From Sphingomonas spermidinifaciens (GTDB lineage Bacteria; Pseudomonadota; Alphaproteobacteria; Sphingomonadales; Sphingomonadaceae): DNA of 64,000 bases. Shown in pieces: positions 16,875 to 26,103 of the stretch; positions within the stretch are counted from its first letter, which is position 1; each line of letters starts with the position of its first letter. Under the pieces are notes generated by a model. It had not been told where the DNA came from. It saw only the letters and a program-made list of their open reading frames with translations, and made no database searches. The stretch spans positions 248,001-312,000 of the forward strand of contig NZ_NWMW01000003.1 of NCBI RefSeq assembly GCF_002351485.1. The letters run 5' to 3'. The position numbers were made by a program, and so were the translations under genes.

Positions 16875-18371
16875 GTGAGCGTTTTCAGGCGGGTTGTACA
16901 CGCATCGCAGTGGCTGGGCGTAAGCGCAGCGGCGCTGTTGCTGGTGTCGTGCGGCGGGTCGGGGGACGGCGGCGAAGCGAGCGTCACGCCGTCGCCCATC
17001 GCACCGGCGCCCACGCCCGTCCCCACCCCCGCGCCGTCGCCAACCTCACCGCCGACCACCGTCGATACAACGACGCTGCCCGCCGACCCGGCAGCCACGA
17101 CGATCAGCTTTGCGGCGAGCGCGATGTCACCGCAACCGCGCCGGATCACCGGTATCGGCGTTCATCTTGCTCAGGCCGGCCTCTACCCCATCGATCCCGA
17201 GCGCACGCTCGCCCTGATCGCGGCGCAGAACAACAACAGCTTCCGCGACGATATCTACTGGAACGCCTTCGCGCCGTCCTGGGACCCGCAGGGATCGCAT
17301 CTGGAGCCCGCGCTCAAGGCGGCGCTGGACCGGACCGACATGATGCCGGTGCTGATCCTCAACAACGGCAATCCGGCGATCGAGGGCACCAACCCGCCGA
17401 TCACCGAAGCGGCTCGCCAGGAGTTTGCCAAGTTCGCCGGCCGCGCGGTCAGGGCGGTCGGCCAGCGCCCGGTCATCTACGAGATCTTCAATGAGTGGAA
17501 TCTGCGCGTCGGCGACCGCTTCAACAAGCTGGTTGGCGCTGGCGAGGCGGGCGATGCGCGCGCCGCGCAATATTATGTGCCGCTCGCCAAGGCAGCGACC
17601 GCCGCCGTACGCGCCGCCAATCCGCAGGCGACGGTGATCGTCGGCACTCCCGCCGACGATCCCGACTGGGAGTGGAGCAAGGCCGTCGTGCGCGGCGGCG
17701 CGCTGGAGAATGCCGATGGCTTCGGCCTGCACCTCTACGCCCACTGCAATGTCTCACCCTGGAACAATGCGACGGCGCTCATCGGCCGGCTCGAGCGGGC
17801 GCGAGCAGCGCTGAACGAGGCGAATGGCGGACGCGAGGTGCCGATCTACGTCACCGAGTTCGGCTGGCCCAACACGTCGGTCGCCTGCGGATTCGATGCG
17901 GCTACCGTCGGCGCATATACGGCGCAATTCACGCTCTATGCCGCGGCACAGCCCTGGATACGCGGCACATGGAGCTATCAGCTGCGCGATCAGGCGACCG
18001 ATGCAGCCGATCTCGAAATGAACTTCGGCCTGTACGACGCGCAATACCGCGAGAAGCCGAGCGCGTGCGCCCCGCGTGAGGCGAATGCCCTGCTGGCCGA
18101 GGCTGAGGCCGCCACTCTCCATCGCCCCTCCCCCGACCTGTTCGTCCTGACGCTTCGCACCGCCACCGATACCAAGCTGATCGCCTGGACCAGTCGGGCG
18201 GGCCAGACGGGCAGCGTGCGCGTCGGCGGGACCATCGGCTACACTTCCCGGCCGCTTTGCGGAACTGCGGTCGCCGGTTCGGCCGATCGCCTGGTGCAGG
18301 TCGGCGTGATGCCCGTGGTCGTCAGCGTACCCACGCTCCAGCTGATGGCGCTTCAGGCACGCGCCCTCTAG
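16875..18371 (+). CDS. lipoprotein glycosidase, GH39/PslG-like
   Basis: 498 residues from a GTG start. The N-terminal signal ends in a lipobox (LLLVSC, Cys about 28), followed by a Pro/Thr-rich spacer of ~30 residues, then a TIM-barrel domain. Catalytic candidates are Glu207 in EIFNEWNL (acid/base) and Glu328 in YVTEFGWP (nucleophile), the layout of clan-A enzymes such as PslG. The last ~110 residues look like a small beta-sandwich. It is probably tethered to a membrane facing the periplasm or outside and acts on the polymer or its precursors, as PslG does for Psl; this is inference. A second member of the family lies at 24686-26056 and a divergent one at 2975-6364. Confidence 0.82.
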   Translation: MSVFRRVVHASQWLGVSAAALLLVSCGGSGDGGEASVTPSPIAPAPTPVPTPAPSPTSPPTTVDTTTLPADPAATTISFAASAMSPQPRRITGIGVHLAQAGLYPIDPERTLALIAAQNNNSFRDDIYWNAFAPSWDPQGSHLEPALKAALDRTDMMPVLILNNGNPAIEGTNPPITEAARQEFAKFAGRAVRAVGQRPVIYEIFNEWNLRVGDRFNKLVGAGEAGDARAAQYYVPLAKAATAAVRAANPQATVIVGTPADDPDWEWSKAVVRGGALENADGFGLHLYAHCNVSPWNNATALIGRLERARAALNEANGGREVPIYVTEFGWPNTSVACGFDAATVGAYTAQFTLYAAAQPWIRGTWSYQLRDQATDAADLEMNFGLYDAQYREKPSACAPREANALLAEAEAATLHRPSPDLFVLTLRTATDTKLIAWTSRAGQTGSVRVGGTIGYTSRPLCGTAVAGSADRLVQVGVMPVVVSVPTLQLMALQARAL

Positions 18372-18585
18372 ACGACAATCCGCAAGCTGTTATGGTGCAC
18401 CGCAGCAGTGGACGGTGCGCCTGTGCGTTCGTCCTTGCTGCGGCAGTTGCGGGTGTTCGGTTGCGGCATGTTTCAGCTCGGCACTGACCCGGCTGGGCGT
18501 ACCAGTGCAGAGACTTGTACCGGCGTGGCGAATCGGTAACGGGTGGCCTCAACGATGGCTCGTCTGTTGACCAGGGAGTGTGTGG
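18372..18585 (+). promoter_or_regulatory. intergenic region before the AAA+/co-polymerase operon
   Basis: About 210 bases without a gene. It contains TGGTGCACCGCAGCAG near 18392-18407, which resembles sequences near 29457 and 31785. The AGGGAG ribosome binding site at 18573-18578 is 7 bases from GTG 18586 but only 1 base from GTG 18580. No clear terminator is visible. Confidence 0.35.
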
Positions 18586-19977
18586 GTGTTCGATTGGCTG
18601 CTGCGCCTTTTTGGCGGCGAACGCCGACCGCCGCGCATTGCGAGTGACTCCGGCCTGTTCGGCGATCAGGGTCTTGCCCGAAACCTGAGCGCCGTTGCGC
18701 CGCGCGAGGCGCCCTTACCTATCCGGGTCGAGCCCGAGACCAATCTTGTCGAGGGACCTATCGCTGGCCGTATGCTGATCACCGATGACATGGCGCTGAT
18801 CAGCAACATCCACTCGGTATTCAACTCAAGCATGCCGGTCGCTGACCGCAATGGCCTGTGGGGTCGCGGGGCGGAACTCAAGCGGCTGGTGGCAAGCGTC
18901 CTCTATCAGGGACGCCATGGCATCATCTATGGCGCGCGCGGGTCGGGGAAAACGTCGCTTTCCCGCGTGTTCGGGGATTTTGCGGACGAACACGGCAATC
19001 TCGTCCTCTACCATTCGGCCAGCGGCGACAGCGATTTTGCCGGACTGATGCATCCGGTGGCCGTTGAACTCGCAAGCTTTGGCGGCTCCGCGGCGCAGCG
19101 CAGCCTGACGCCGCCGCCGCTCCAGTCGATGGACGCACGCAACTTCGGCGGGTGGCTGATCGATCATTTCGACCGACCGATCCTGATCGTCCTCGACGAG
19201 TTCGACCGGATCGCCAGCCAGCAGACAAAGGCCGACATATCGAGCCTGATGAAGTTCCTGTCGGACATCCGCGCGCCGATCCGACTGGTGCTCGTCGGTA
19301 TCGCCTCGGACATCGATCACCTGATCAGCGGGCACCCTTCGCTGCGCCGCCACCTCGAGTCGCTGTACATCGGTCCGATCGCCAAGGAGGAGTTGATCGC
19401 GCTGCTCGACCGTTGCTGCCAACAGGTCGACATGACGATCGACGCGGATGTGGCCGACTATATCGCCACCGCGGCATCGGGTTCGCCCTATCACCTTCGC
19501 TTGTTCGGTCTTCACGCCGCGCTGTCTGCGGCGGGCGAGCAGCGCCGACAGATCGAGATGCGCGATGCCGAAGCGGGTTTTCGGGAAGCGCTGGGCGAGT
19601 GGGAGCGGATCAGCCGCGACAGCAGCGAGACGCTGCGCGCCCTCATCCCCGCCTCCCCGCAGGCGCGAGAGGCAATGTGCGTCGCGGCGATCCTCGACTG
19701 TTACGTTCCGCTGTTCGACGCACTGACGCTGCGCAGCGCCCTGATGGACTACGGGTTCGAGCCGGCCGGCATCGACGATCGCGTCGAACAGACGATCCGC
19801 GCGTTGCAGCCGGCGCTGATCCAGCCGTCTCCCGGCAGCTACAGCTTCAGCGATACGCTGGCACCGCAATTCTTCGTGCTGATGCTTCGCCGTGGCGGCG
19901 ACGCCCGGAGGGTCGGGATCGAACAGCGTGATCAGCTGGGGTCCGCGATGACGATGTTGAAGGAAGGATTCAGATGA
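18586..19977 (+). CDS. AAA+ family ATPase coupled to the polysaccharide co-polymerase
   Basis: About 463 residues. GTG 18586 is preferred to GTG 18580 by ribosome-site spacing. A hydrophobic/basic start (FDWLLRLFGGERR) is followed by a P-loop ATPase module related to Orc1/Cdc6-like ATPases: Walker A GARGSGKTS near residue 116, Walker B ILIVLDEFDRI near 200, sensor-1-like LVLVGIASD, and a basic SLRRHLESL stretch. The C-terminal ~120 residues look like a winged-helix part. It has no glycan enzyme motif. The stop codon overlaps the ATG of the GumC-like gene (ATGA at 19974-19977), so both proteins are made together. As the partner kinase-like protein at 21329 has lost its ATP site, this protein may supply ATP-driven control of chain assembly; that is a hypothesis. 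Confidence 0.75.
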   Translation: MFDWLLRLFGGERRPPRIASDSGLFGDQGLARNLSAVAPREAPLPIRVEPETNLVEGPIAGRMLITDDMALISNIHSVFNSSMPVADRNGLWGRGAELKRLVASVLYQGRHGIIYGARGSGKTSLSRVFGDFADEHGNLVLYHSASGDSDFAGLMHPVAVELASFGGSAAQRSLTPPPLQSMDARNFGGWLIDHFDRPILIVLDEFDRIASQQTKADISSLMKFLSDIRAPIRLVLVGIASDIDHLISGHPSLRRHLESLYIGPIAKEELIALLDRCCQQVDMTIDADVADYIATAASGSPYHLRLFGLHAALSAAGEQRRQIEMRDAEAGFREALGEWERISRDSSETLRALIPASPQAREAMCVAAILDCYVPLFDALTLRSALMDYGFEPAGIDDRVEQTIRALQPALIQPSPGSYSFSDTLAPQFFVLMLRRGGDARRVGIEQRDQLGSAMTMLKEGFR

Positions 19978-21332
19978 TCCGCGTCACCGACCTGGTCCAT
20001 GCCCTGTCCCGTCGCTTGCGCTTTGTCCTTCTGGTCGGCGGCGGAGTCTTTGTCGCGGTCATGATCCTCGGCCTTCTGCAGCCGCGTCGCTACACGGCGG
20101 CCTCGTCGCTTCTCATCGACGTGACCGAGCGCAATCCCGTCGCCGATCAGGCGGCCCCGAGTCCGCAGGTGATCGACACGGTGATCGGTACGCAGACCGA
20201 CATTCTGAAGAGCGATCGGGTGTTTTCGCGAGTTGCGCGCGAGGCGGGCCTCGTGGCCGAACAGCCGGGCGACAACGATACCGAAAAGCTCCGGAACGCA
20301 GTGATCGCGATGCAGAAGAGGTTCGGCGTCGTCACCGTGCCCGGCAGCAACGTCGTCAAGATCTTCTATAACGCGCCCGATCCAGAGCAGGCGGCCGATA
20401 TCGCCAATCGTATCGCCGACTCTTTCCTCGCCGAACAGGTTGCCCTGCGCGCCGACCCCGCCCGCCGGAACGCGGCATGGTACGATGACCGGATCGCCGA
20501 GGTGCGCGGCCGGCTCGAAGCCGCTCAGGCGCGGCTCTCCCAGTTCCAGCGCGAGCGCGGGATCGTCGGCATCGACCGCCTCGATCTTCAGGGCGACCGG
20601 GTCAAGACGCTCTCGGCCGAGCTGACCGCCGCGCAGGCCGCGCAGGCACAAGCCTCATCGGTCGCGGGGATGAGCAACGCGCCCAGCGTCGCCTCGTCCG
20701 CCGTGGTCCAGGATCTGCAGCGCGACGTCGCCACCCAGGCCGCCAAGGTCCAGGACCTCAGCAAGACGCTCGGCCCCAATCATCCCGACATGATCGCGGC
20801 ACGCGCGTCGCTGTCGGAGCTTCGCGCCTCGCTGGGGGCCGCGCGATCGTCGCAGGCCCAGTCGCTCAACAGCGGCAGCGTCGCCGCCAGCCGGCGCGTC
20901 GCCACCATTCAGGCGGAACTGGCGCAGGAACAGCAGCGGCTGCTCGCCATCTCGGGCGTACAGGACCAGCTGGCCGTGCTTCAGCGCGACGTCGATGCGG
21001 CGCGCCAGACCTATGACGCCGTTCGCCAGCGCTTTAACGAAGCGGCGCTGGAGGGTGAGATCTCGCAGGCGAGCGCCACCCGACTGGATCGAGCGTCCGT
21101 GCCGATGCTTCCGTCGCAACCCAATCTGGTGCTCTGGTTCCTGCTGGCGATCACGCTCGGCGCGGTCGCGGGCATTCTGCCGATCATCGTCCGCGAAGTA
21201 CTGCGGCCCCGGCTCCGCTCGATCGCGGGGACCGCGCAAGCGATCGACATGCCGACGGTCCTCGACTTCACGGTTCCGCTTCTTCCCGGCACCGAAACGC
21301 GCCGGCTCGGTTTTGGAGGTTCGACGCAATGA
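19974..21332 (+). CDS. polysaccharide co-polymerase / chain-length determinant (GumC/Wzc N-terminal type)
   Basis: 452 residues. Membrane segments at about 14-34 and 383-405 bracket a long periplasmic part with coiled-coil helices (ARLSQFQRERGIVG, TAAQAAQAQ, AVLQRDVDAARQTYDAVRQRFNEA), typical of Wzz/GumC proteins that set chain length with Wzy and contact the outer-membrane exporter. The cytosolic tail after the second membrane segment is short (~45 residues), so no kinase domain is fused. The kinase-like part is the next gene, overlapping by ATGA. The PSQPNLVLWF motif before the second helix is the family's proline-rich signature. Confidence 0.88.
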   Translation: MIRVTDLVHALSRRLRFVLLVGGGVFVAVMILGLLQPRRYTAASSLLIDVTERNPVADQAAPSPQVIDTVIGTQTDILKSDRVFSRVAREAGLVAEQPGDNDTEKLRNAVIAMQKRFGVVTVPGSNVVKIFYNAPDPEQAADIANRIADSFLAEQVALRADPARRNAAWYDDRIAEVRGRLEAAQARLSQFQRERGIVGIDRLDLQGDRVKTLSAELTAAQAAQAQASSVAGMSNAPSVASSAVVQDLQRDVATQAAKVQDLSKTLGPNHPDMIAARASLSELRASLGAARSSQAQSLNSGSVAASRRVATIQAELAQEQQRLLAISGVQDQLAVLQRDVDAARQTYDAVRQRFNEAALEGEISQASATRLDRASVPMLPSQPNLVLWFLLAITLGAVAGILPIIVREVLRPRLRSIAGTAQAIDMPTVLDFTVPLLPGTETRRLGFGGSTQ

Positions 21333-22066
21333 GGATCAGGTCATCCGCCGCCGGCGGCGCTGATCACGCCGCCAATCCCGCATTCGGCGCACCGGGACGC
21401 GATGGCGCGCGGGTCACGCCCGGCGTTCGCAGCGCGCCGCAGATGGCGCCGCGACCCGAGCTGATCGCGCTGCATGAGCTCGGCAGTCCGGATGCCCTGA
21501 AGATCAGGGCACTGCGCGACACCCTGCTCAGCACCTTTTCCGACCGTCCACACGGGCGCGTCCAGTCCTGGGTGCTCGTCGGCATCGACTGCGAGGCCGA
21601 ATTGGCGGTACTTGCCGCCAATCTGGCGATCGTGCTCGCGCGGCTGGGGACCCCCACCCTGCTGATCGACGGCGCGTTCGAGAGGCCGATGATCGACCAT
21701 CTGTTCGGCATGCCGGCAGAGGCGGGCCTGGTGAACCATTATGACGGCAGCGCCGCGATGCTGGCCGCCTATCCCGGCCCGGTCGAAGGCTTGTCGGTGA
21801 TGCCCGCCGGCGAACAGGCCCCTGCGGCCGCCCACCTTCTCGAACAGGCGCCGATGCTCGACATGATCGAGCGTTGGCCGATCCAGGCCGAGCTGGCGAT
21901 CCTGTCGCTGCCGATCTCGTCCATGTCGTTCGCGCAGACCATCCGCGGCTTCGACGGCGCGGTGATCGTCGCCAAGAAGCATCGGGCGACCGTCGCCGAC
22001 ACGCGCCGGGCGGTCGATGTGCTCGACAGCGAGAGAGTGACCGCGGCGGCGACCGTCCTCGTTTGA
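21329..22066 (+). CDS. degenerate BY-kinase-like protein (CpsD/Wzc C-terminal type) without ATP-binding motifs
   Basis: 245 residues that align over their length with the cytosolic ATPase of bacterial tyrosine kinases: IRALRDTLL, then VLVGIDCEAELAVLAANLAI (residues 82-101) where the Walker A GEGKST should be, TLLIDGAFERPMIDHLFG (Walker A', Asp kept), and LAILSLPIS where Walker B should have Asp. The P-loop Gly-Lys-Ser/Thr is absent, the Walker B Asp is Ser, and there is no C-terminal tyrosine cluster. It is therefore probably a non-catalytic partner of the co-polymerase encoded just upstream (ATGA overlap). The ~45-residue N-terminus is Ala/Gly/Pro-rich and probably disordered. Followed by a strong bidirectional terminator. 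Confidence 0.8.
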   Translation: MRIRSSAAGGADHAANPAFGAPGRDGARVTPGVRSAPQMAPRPELIALHELGSPDALKIRALRDTLLSTFSDRPHGRVQSWVLVGIDCEAELAVLAANLAIVLARLGTPTLLIDGAFERPMIDHLFGMPAEAGLVNHYDGSAAMLAAYPGPVEGLSVMPAGEQAPAAAHLLEQAPMLDMIERWPIQAELAILSLPISSMSFAQTIRGFDGAVIVAKKHRATVADTRRAVDVLDSERVTAAATVLV

Positions 22067-22134
22067 GCGGGCTCCATTCGGCCGAGTTATGCCGGGCCGA
22101 TCACGCGGGCGGTCAGACGAAATGCGCACATGAC

Positions 22135-22168
22135 AGGGGCGACCGGCGCCGGGCCGGTCGCCCCTTTC
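22135..22168. terminator. strong bidirectional intrinsic terminator
   Basis: A 13-bp perfect stem (arms 22135-22147 and 22153-22165, 5-base loop) followed by TTT lies between the convergent kinase-like gene and the wzy gene. Confidence 0.85.
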
Positions 22169-22182
22169 ATTTGCGCGGCCGG

Positions 22183-23550
22183 TCAAGCGCCCTGCAGCAC
22201 GCCTGTCGTTTCCCGTTCCGCTGGCGTCGGGCGCGGTGCCGCGGAGGTCGATTGATCCCGTTTGAAACGCCGCGTCCAGTGCTCGTGATTGCGCAGGAAC
22301 AGGTCGCTGAACGTATAGCCGACGATGATCGTGGCGAAAGACGGACCGTAACATGCCACGGTGATCGTGTAGATGTTGATCGCCACGATCACGAGCAGCT
22401 TACCCTCCTCCTTCACGCGCCGCACTGACAGGATCTGCGCGATCATGAACAGCACGAAGGGGAAGCCGAGGAACAGGTACGTCGTCAGGTAGAAGTTGTC
22501 GACCGGCACCGCGTAGCTTGCCAGTGGGCTATATCCCATCGGGTAAGAGAAGCATCCGACACCACAGCCCAGCAGGATGCCCGCCGGGAAAAGATTGTTG
22601 AGATGCACGAACGGCATCTGCCAGCTTCGGTTGATGCGGTCGCCCAGGCTGAAGAGCGACCGGCTGATCTCGGTCAAATCGACGCCGCCGAACGCGATGA
22701 TCAGGATCGCCGGCGCCAGAACAAAGACATAAGACGCCAGCGCCGCCCGCGACAGTACTTCGAACCGCTGCTTCACCGGGAAGATGTAGAAGATCGCGTA
22801 GAAGATCGCGAACATCCAGAACAGGCCAATCGCCGTCTTGCTCGTCGTCAGGGCGAGCGCGGAATAGATCAGCGCCATCGTGGCGATGTTGAGCCATTTG
22901 GGCAAATATCGGAAGATCAGCAGGAACGGGAAGAACGTCATGAAGGCGGCCATGGTGCTGTCGCCCGCGAAACCACCGTGCCGTACCGCGCCTTCGGCCC
23001 ACCAGAGCTTTCCGACGACCTTCTTCACGCCGAACGTGTCGATCTCGGCACCGATCCAGGGAAAGGCGACGTGCGGCGACAGCAGGATGCCGATGCAAGA
23101 GATCACGACCAGTACATAGAGGAAGGCGCGCGGGAACCAGTGCTCCGTCGGCGTCCGCCCCGAAAACGCCATGCCCACGAACAGCGGAACGATCGCCTTG
23201 GCCGCGGTCGTCGCGATGGCGGGCGACATCCGCATGAACACGATGCCGATCCCCATCGATACGAAGACGTTGGCGACGAACAGCGTGGCCGGCAGCGATC
23301 GGTTGCGCAGGATCATCTGGTTCACGAACAAGCCGAAGATGACGAACGCCATCAGGTCGGGAACGAACCAGATCGGCGACAGGCCGACCTTGCCCAGATA
23401 AAAGCGCAGCGATCCCGTCAACGCATCGCGCAGGGCGTACATCAGGAATGCCGCCATCAGGAACTTGAACTGCCAACCCGAAAACCATTCGGGCTGCTGC
23501 GCGTCGGGCACGGTGACCCGCCAGCGCCGGACCGGGGTTTCAGCATTCAT
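22183..23550 (-). CDS. Wzy-type polysaccharide polymerase (O-antigen polymerase/ligase-like membrane protein)
   Basis: 455 residues with about 11-12 membrane segments and a long periplasmic loop late in the protein, the plan of Wzy polymerases. A conserved-looking stretch RHGGFAGDSTMAAFM precedes a hydrophobic block, and LTTSKTAIGLF follows; similar positions carry the signature of the O-antigen ligase superfamily. It should join flipped repeat units in the periplasm under control of the co-polymerase. Identity rests on topology and context, since the family diverges fast. It is the last gene of a leftward acyltransferase-containing operon, with its start overlapping the upstream stop by 4 bases (23547-23550). 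Confidence 0.78.
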   Translation of the reverse strand: MNAETPVRRWRVTVPDAQQPEWFSGWQFKFLMAAFLMYALRDALTGSLRFYLGKVGLSPIWFVPDLMAFVIFGLFVNQMILRNRSLPATLFVANVFVSMGIGIVFMRMSPAIATTAAKAIVPLFVGMAFSGRTPTEHWFPRAFLYVLVVISCIGILLSPHVAFPWIGAEIDTFGVKKVVGKLWWAEGAVRHGGFAGDSTMAAFMTFFPFLLIFRYLPKWLNIATMALIYSALALTTSKTAIGLFWMFAIFYAIFYIFPVKQRFEVLSRAALASYVFVLAPAILIIAFGGVDLTEISRSLFSLGDRINRSWQMPFVHLNNLFPAGILLGCGVGCFSYPMGYSPLASYAVPVDNFYLTTYLFLGFPFVLFMIAQILSVRRVKEEGKLLVIVAINIYTITVACYGPSFATIIVGYTFSDLFLRNHEHWTRRFKRDQSTSAAPRPTPAERETTGVLQGA

Positions 23551-24689
23551 GGGCCATTACTTCCCTGATAGACTTGATCGACCGCTCGCGTAGTAGTTGC
23601 AGCCGGGCGTCGCTCGATGCGGCGCAGCAGGATCGCCAGCATCGGCTTTTCGACCCACCGGTAAAAGCCGATCGAAGCGATTACCGCCGCACCGATCATC
23701 AGGACCGGTGGGAGCAGCGGCAAGGTCGCCCACAGGCCCACTTTGGCGGCGACTGCCGCGATCGCCTTCAACGCGAACGGATGGGTGAGGTACAGCGCGT
23801 AAGAGGCGTCGCCGGCCAGCACCAGCGCCGGCACGATCCCTTGTCGCGGCTGACGCGGCTCGAGCCCCATCAACACCGCCGCCACGATCGCGACCGCCGG
23901 CACGCCCCCTGTAAGCGCGCGTGACATCCATTGATAGGCGTCCGTCTGATAGTTGATCGTCGCGGCGACCAGCGCGGCGGCGATCACCGCCAACGCAGCA
24001 CCGGGCGAGATCCGCGGTGCGCGGCGCATCGCAAGCGCCAGCGCGATCCCAAACAGGAACTCGAAGATGATCGTATCGCCCCAGAAGCGGAGCGCTGGCA
24101 CCGCCGGCCCCAATCGCCCCAGCGCGATCAGGATCACGAACGTCGCGCCGATCAGCGCCAGCCCCGCGCTCCGCCGCAGGCCAAGCGCCGCCGCGAAGAT
24201 CAGGTAGAACAGCATCTCGAAATTGAGGGTCCAGCCCAGCGACAGCACCGGGAAAATGCCGCGTCCATCGGGATGCGGCCAAGGCAGGAACAGATAGGAT
24301 GCAAGCGCATGCACGGCGCCATCCGGCGTCCGGTACAGGCCGAGCGCAGTCAGCAGCGTCGCCGTCGTCGCGAGCCAGTAGAGCGGCACGATCCGGATCA
24401 ACCGGCGAACGAGGAACCGGCCGGGCGCGCCCGGTTCGGCAAAGCGGTCGGCCATCATGTGCATCATGATGAAGCCGCTGATGACGAAGAAGATATCGAC
24501 GCCCAAGCCCCAGTCGAACGGCACCCTGCCCCAGCTCGCCGCCAGATCGGGCCGGGCCTCGCGCAGTTCATGCTGGGCATGGCCGACGACGACGAGCAGT
24601 GCCGCGAAGAAGCGAAGGCCTTGAAGCGACGCGATCTTCGCACGGGCCGTGTCCTCGCGAGGCAAGGGTGAGGGCGTCGCGCCCCTCAT
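23547..24689 (-). CDS. acyltransferase, OafA/YrhL family (acyltransferase 3)
   Basis: 380 residues, about 10 membrane segments. The family signatures are LQGLRFFAALLVVVGHAQHE (with the key His) near residue 25-45, GVDIFFVISGFIMMHMMADRF, and LVRRLIRIVPLYWLATT. Such proteins carry acyl groups (acetyl, succinyl or similar) across the inner membrane to exported glycans. It overlaps its neighbours by ATGA on both sides (24686-24689 and 23547-23550), so it is co-translated with the lipoprotein glycosidase and the polymerase. A second member of this family lies at 28323-29399. The acyl donor cannot be told. Confidence 0.88.
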   Translation of the reverse strand: MRGATPSPLPREDTARAKIASLQGLRFFAALLVVVGHAQHELREARPDLAASWGRVPFDWGLGVDIFFVISGFIMMHMMADRFAEPGAPGRFLVRRLIRIVPLYWLATTATLLTALGLYRTPDGAVHALASYLFLPWPHPDGRGIFPVLSLGWTLNFEMLFYLIFAAALGLRRSAGLALIGATFVILIALGRLGPAVPALRFWGDTIIFEFLFGIALALAMRRAPRISPGAALAVIAAALVAATINYQTDAYQWMSRALTGGVPAVAIVAAVLMGLEPRQPRQGIVPALVLAGDASYALYLTHPFALKAIAAVAAKVGLWATLPLLPPVLMIGAAVIASIGFYRWVEKPMLAILLRRIERRPAATTTRAVDQVYQGSNGP

Positions 24690-26056
24690 CCGACGGTCAG
24701 TTGCAGCGCATTATCGCCGGGCGGCAGATCGATGACGACGGGCCGGTTGCCCAGCGCCGCCGTGGCGCCCCGCCCCGGCTGGCCGCAAAGTGGCTGCGCC
24801 GTCAGGCTCGGCTGGCCGCGAATCGCCAGCGTCGCCTGGGCACCGACATCCCCGGTCCAGGCGATCAGCCGCCGGCCGCTTGCCCCGCGGGTCAGCACCA
24901 GCATCGTGCCCATCGGCCCGCGCTGCACCGACGCGCCCTTCATCGCCCGCACGATCGCGATCGATTCGCGAACCAGGCATGCCGCGGGCTTGGGACGGTA
25001 ATCATAGTCGTAGATACCGAAATTGGCCTCGATATCGACCGGATCGCGTCCCTGGTCCTTCAGCTGATATATCCAGACGCCGCGCAGCCACGGCGTGGCT
25101 CCGGCCCAGAGGATGAACTGCGCCGCGTTGTTCGCGGCCTGATCGCGCGACACGGGGCAGTTTCGCGCGGTCGGCCAACCGAACTCGGTGACATAGATGG
25201 GCGGCGCCTTGCCGCTCGGTCCTGCCAGCGATGTGTGCAGCCGCTCGATCTGCCGGATCGTATCGTCGCCGGTGCGGCGCGGGCCGGGCTCGCACTGGTT
25301 ATAGTAATGCGCCGATACCCCGGTCGCTGCGGGCGCAGCGCTGCGCGACACCGCACTGATCCACTTCCAGCCGGGATCGATACCCGCCGCGCCGACCAGC
25401 ACGGTCGCCCCGGGCTGCGCGGAACGGACCGCGCGCGCGCCGGCGATGGCGGCGGGAACATATGCGGTCGCCGCGCGCGGATCACCGGCCTGCCCGGCAT
25501 CCTGCATGAGCGGCCGCCCCTTCGCCGCGCGAAGGTTCCACTCATTGCCGATCTCGAACATCGCGCCCTTCAGTTCGGGCAACTGCGCGGCGGCGGCGGT
25601 GAACTTGGCATAGGCCTGACGCGCCGCCGGCGTCAGCGGCGGGTCGAGGTCGGCGCGATCGGGATATTCGGCCCCCAGGATGATCAGCGGCCGGGCGCGC
25701 GTCGCCTTGATGAATTGACTGAGCCGGGGCAGCGGCTGCTGCCCGTGGGTGTCAAACCATTGCCAGCCGAGATCGTCACGAAACGAGTCGAAGCCGATCT
25801 CGGCAATCGCGCGAGCGCTCTTGTCGATGTCGTATCCATACTCGCCGCCGATGCCGAAATGCGTTGCGACACCGACGATCAGGGGTGCCGGCCGCGCCCG
25901 CATGGCGGCAGGATCGAGCACGATCGCACCCGGCGTTCGATCGGCCGCAGCCCCGCTACATCCGGTGGCGGCAAGCAATGCGCCGGCCAAGGTCAACGCC
26001 GACTTCGCCGCGCGCGATCGCCGCGCCCGGCCTGCCATTTTCGTCCAGTAGACCAT
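24686..26056 (-). CDS. lipoprotein glycosidase, GH39/PslG-like (second copy)
   Basis: 456 residues from the ATG at 26056, preceded by GGAGA at good spacing. Signal region with basic start and a plausible lipobox (LLAATGC, Cys about 33). TIM-barrel domain with Glu172 in EIGNEWNL and Glu291 in YVTEFGWP as catalytic pair. The last ~100 residues mirror those of the 16875 gene, both with a DTKLIAWT/GRRLIAWT motif and a PLCG motif near the end, so the two share ancestry. It is coupled to the acyltransferase and polymerase. Likely trims or edits polymer in the periplasm; substrate is inferred from context. Confidence 0.82.
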   Translation of the reverse strand: MVYWTKMAGRARRSRAAKSALTLAGALLAATGCSGAAADRTPGAIVLDPAAMRARPAPLIVGVATHFGIGGEYGYDIDKSARAIAEIGFDSFRDDLGWQWFDTHGQQPLPRLSQFIKATRARPLIILGAEYPDRADLDPPLTPAARQAYAKFTAAAAQLPELKGAMFEIGNEWNLRAAKGRPLMQDAGQAGDPRAATAYVPAAIAGARAVRSAQPGATVLVGAAGIDPGWKWISAVSRSAAPAATGVSAHYYNQCEPGPRRTGDDTIRQIERLHTSLAGPSGKAPPIYVTEFGWPTARNCPVSRDQAANNAAQFILWAGATPWLRGVWIYQLKDQGRDPVDIEANFGIYDYDYRPKPAACLVRESIAIVRAMKGASVQRGPMGTMLVLTRGASGRRLIAWTGDVGAQATLAIRGQPSLTAQPLCGQPGRGATAALGNRPVVIDLPPGDNALQLTVG

Positions 26057-26103
26057 GCCTGCTTCTCCCGGTACTGGCCGGCGTCTGCACGCCCGCGGTC
26101 AGG

